Shown in pieces: positions 5,848-5,884 of a stretch of DNA of 5,884 bases (position 1 is its first letter; every line of letters starts with the position of its first letter). The DNA is from CAYGTS01 sp964352905. Its GTDB lineage: Bacteria > Pseudomonadota > Gammaproteobacteria > JAHCLG01. The notes under the pieces were generated by a model that saw only the letters and a program-made list of their open reading frames with translations, searched no databases and was not told the DNA's origin. The translations under genes and the position numbers were made by a program. The DNA is taken from assembly GCA_964352905.1 (NCBI GenBank), contig CAYGTS010000148.1:1-5884 (forward strand), in the 5' to 3' direction.

Positions 5848-5884
5848 GATAAAAACGGCGAAAATATTTTTGAGAAAGCGCAGT

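Larger units (their letters stand above)
5785..5884 (-). other. Region upstream of metQ with unresolved coding content
   Basis: These 100 bases contain the right repeat arm and 37 bases beyond it. On the - strand three readings are possible. The metQ frame is open throughout. A second frame is open from the edge to TAA 5789-5787 and would end with SPNLNVLVNIKLKGVSRYKK. A third ends at TGA 5839-5837 after 15 codons (ending KYFRRFYRQI) and could be the C-terminus of an upstream gene; metI would be expected there from the usual metNIQ order, but I cannot recognise it. On the + strand another frame is open from 5779 to the edge, with only a TTG (5794) as start. I cannot choose between these with confidence. 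Confidence 0.4.

Noticed and set aside
5824..5853. Outward + strand promoter (TTGACT, 18 bp, GATAAA) in the right repeat arm
   Set aside because: The -10 matches only four of six bases and the left copy loses the -35 (TTTACC), so it is not conserved between the arms.

Overview
The window looks like AT-rich gammaproteobacterial chromosome. The YcfH-type TatD protein and the MetQ-type lipoprotein both align by eye with their E. coli counterparts almost throughout. The low GC and A/T-ending codons would suit an intracellular lineage such as Legionellales/Coxiellaceae, but nothing here fixes the genus. No rRNA, tRNA, CRISPR array, transposase or phage gene is visible. No stretch without a gene exceeds 300 bases.

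Layout, left to right. (1) Bases 1-86 hold the 3' tail of an unidentified gene and one arm of a 52-bp inverted repeat. (2) Bases 87-2046 hold a tight + strand pair: a PLP-independent Asp/Glu-racemase-family protein in which Ser replaces the first catalytic Cys, then, after a 1-bp gap, a cytosolic amidohydrolase of the imidazolonepropionase/Xaa-Pro dipeptidase clade. (3) After a 56-bp gap, bases 2103-5030 hold a three-gene + strand operon: TatD/YcfH hydrolase, TVP38/TMEM64 (VTT) membrane protein, and a mercuric-reductase-like FAD disulfide oxidoreductase. The junctions overlap by 4 and 8 bp, so translation is probably coupled. (4) On the - strand, metQ (methionine-binding lipoprotein) runs into this operon, with the two 3' ends overlapping by 14 bp. 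(5) Bases 5785-5884 lie upstream of metQ and contain the second arm of the inverted repeat.

The racemase and dipeptidase look like an amino-acid or dipeptide salvage cassette. The VTT protein and oxidoreductase are a recurrent bacterial pair, also known as single fused proteins. MetQ would deliver methionine to a MetNI permease not seen here.

The least explained signal is the inverted repeat: 48 of 52 bases match between positions 1-52 and 5847-5796. Its arms face inward, and each ends just before an inward-facing gene. The metQ frame has no ATG, GTG or TTG at a sensible distance from its Shine-Dalgarno. The best-placed codon is an ATA at the inner edge of the repeat. I see a possible rearrangement junction or mobile leader here, but no convincing new multi-gene system.
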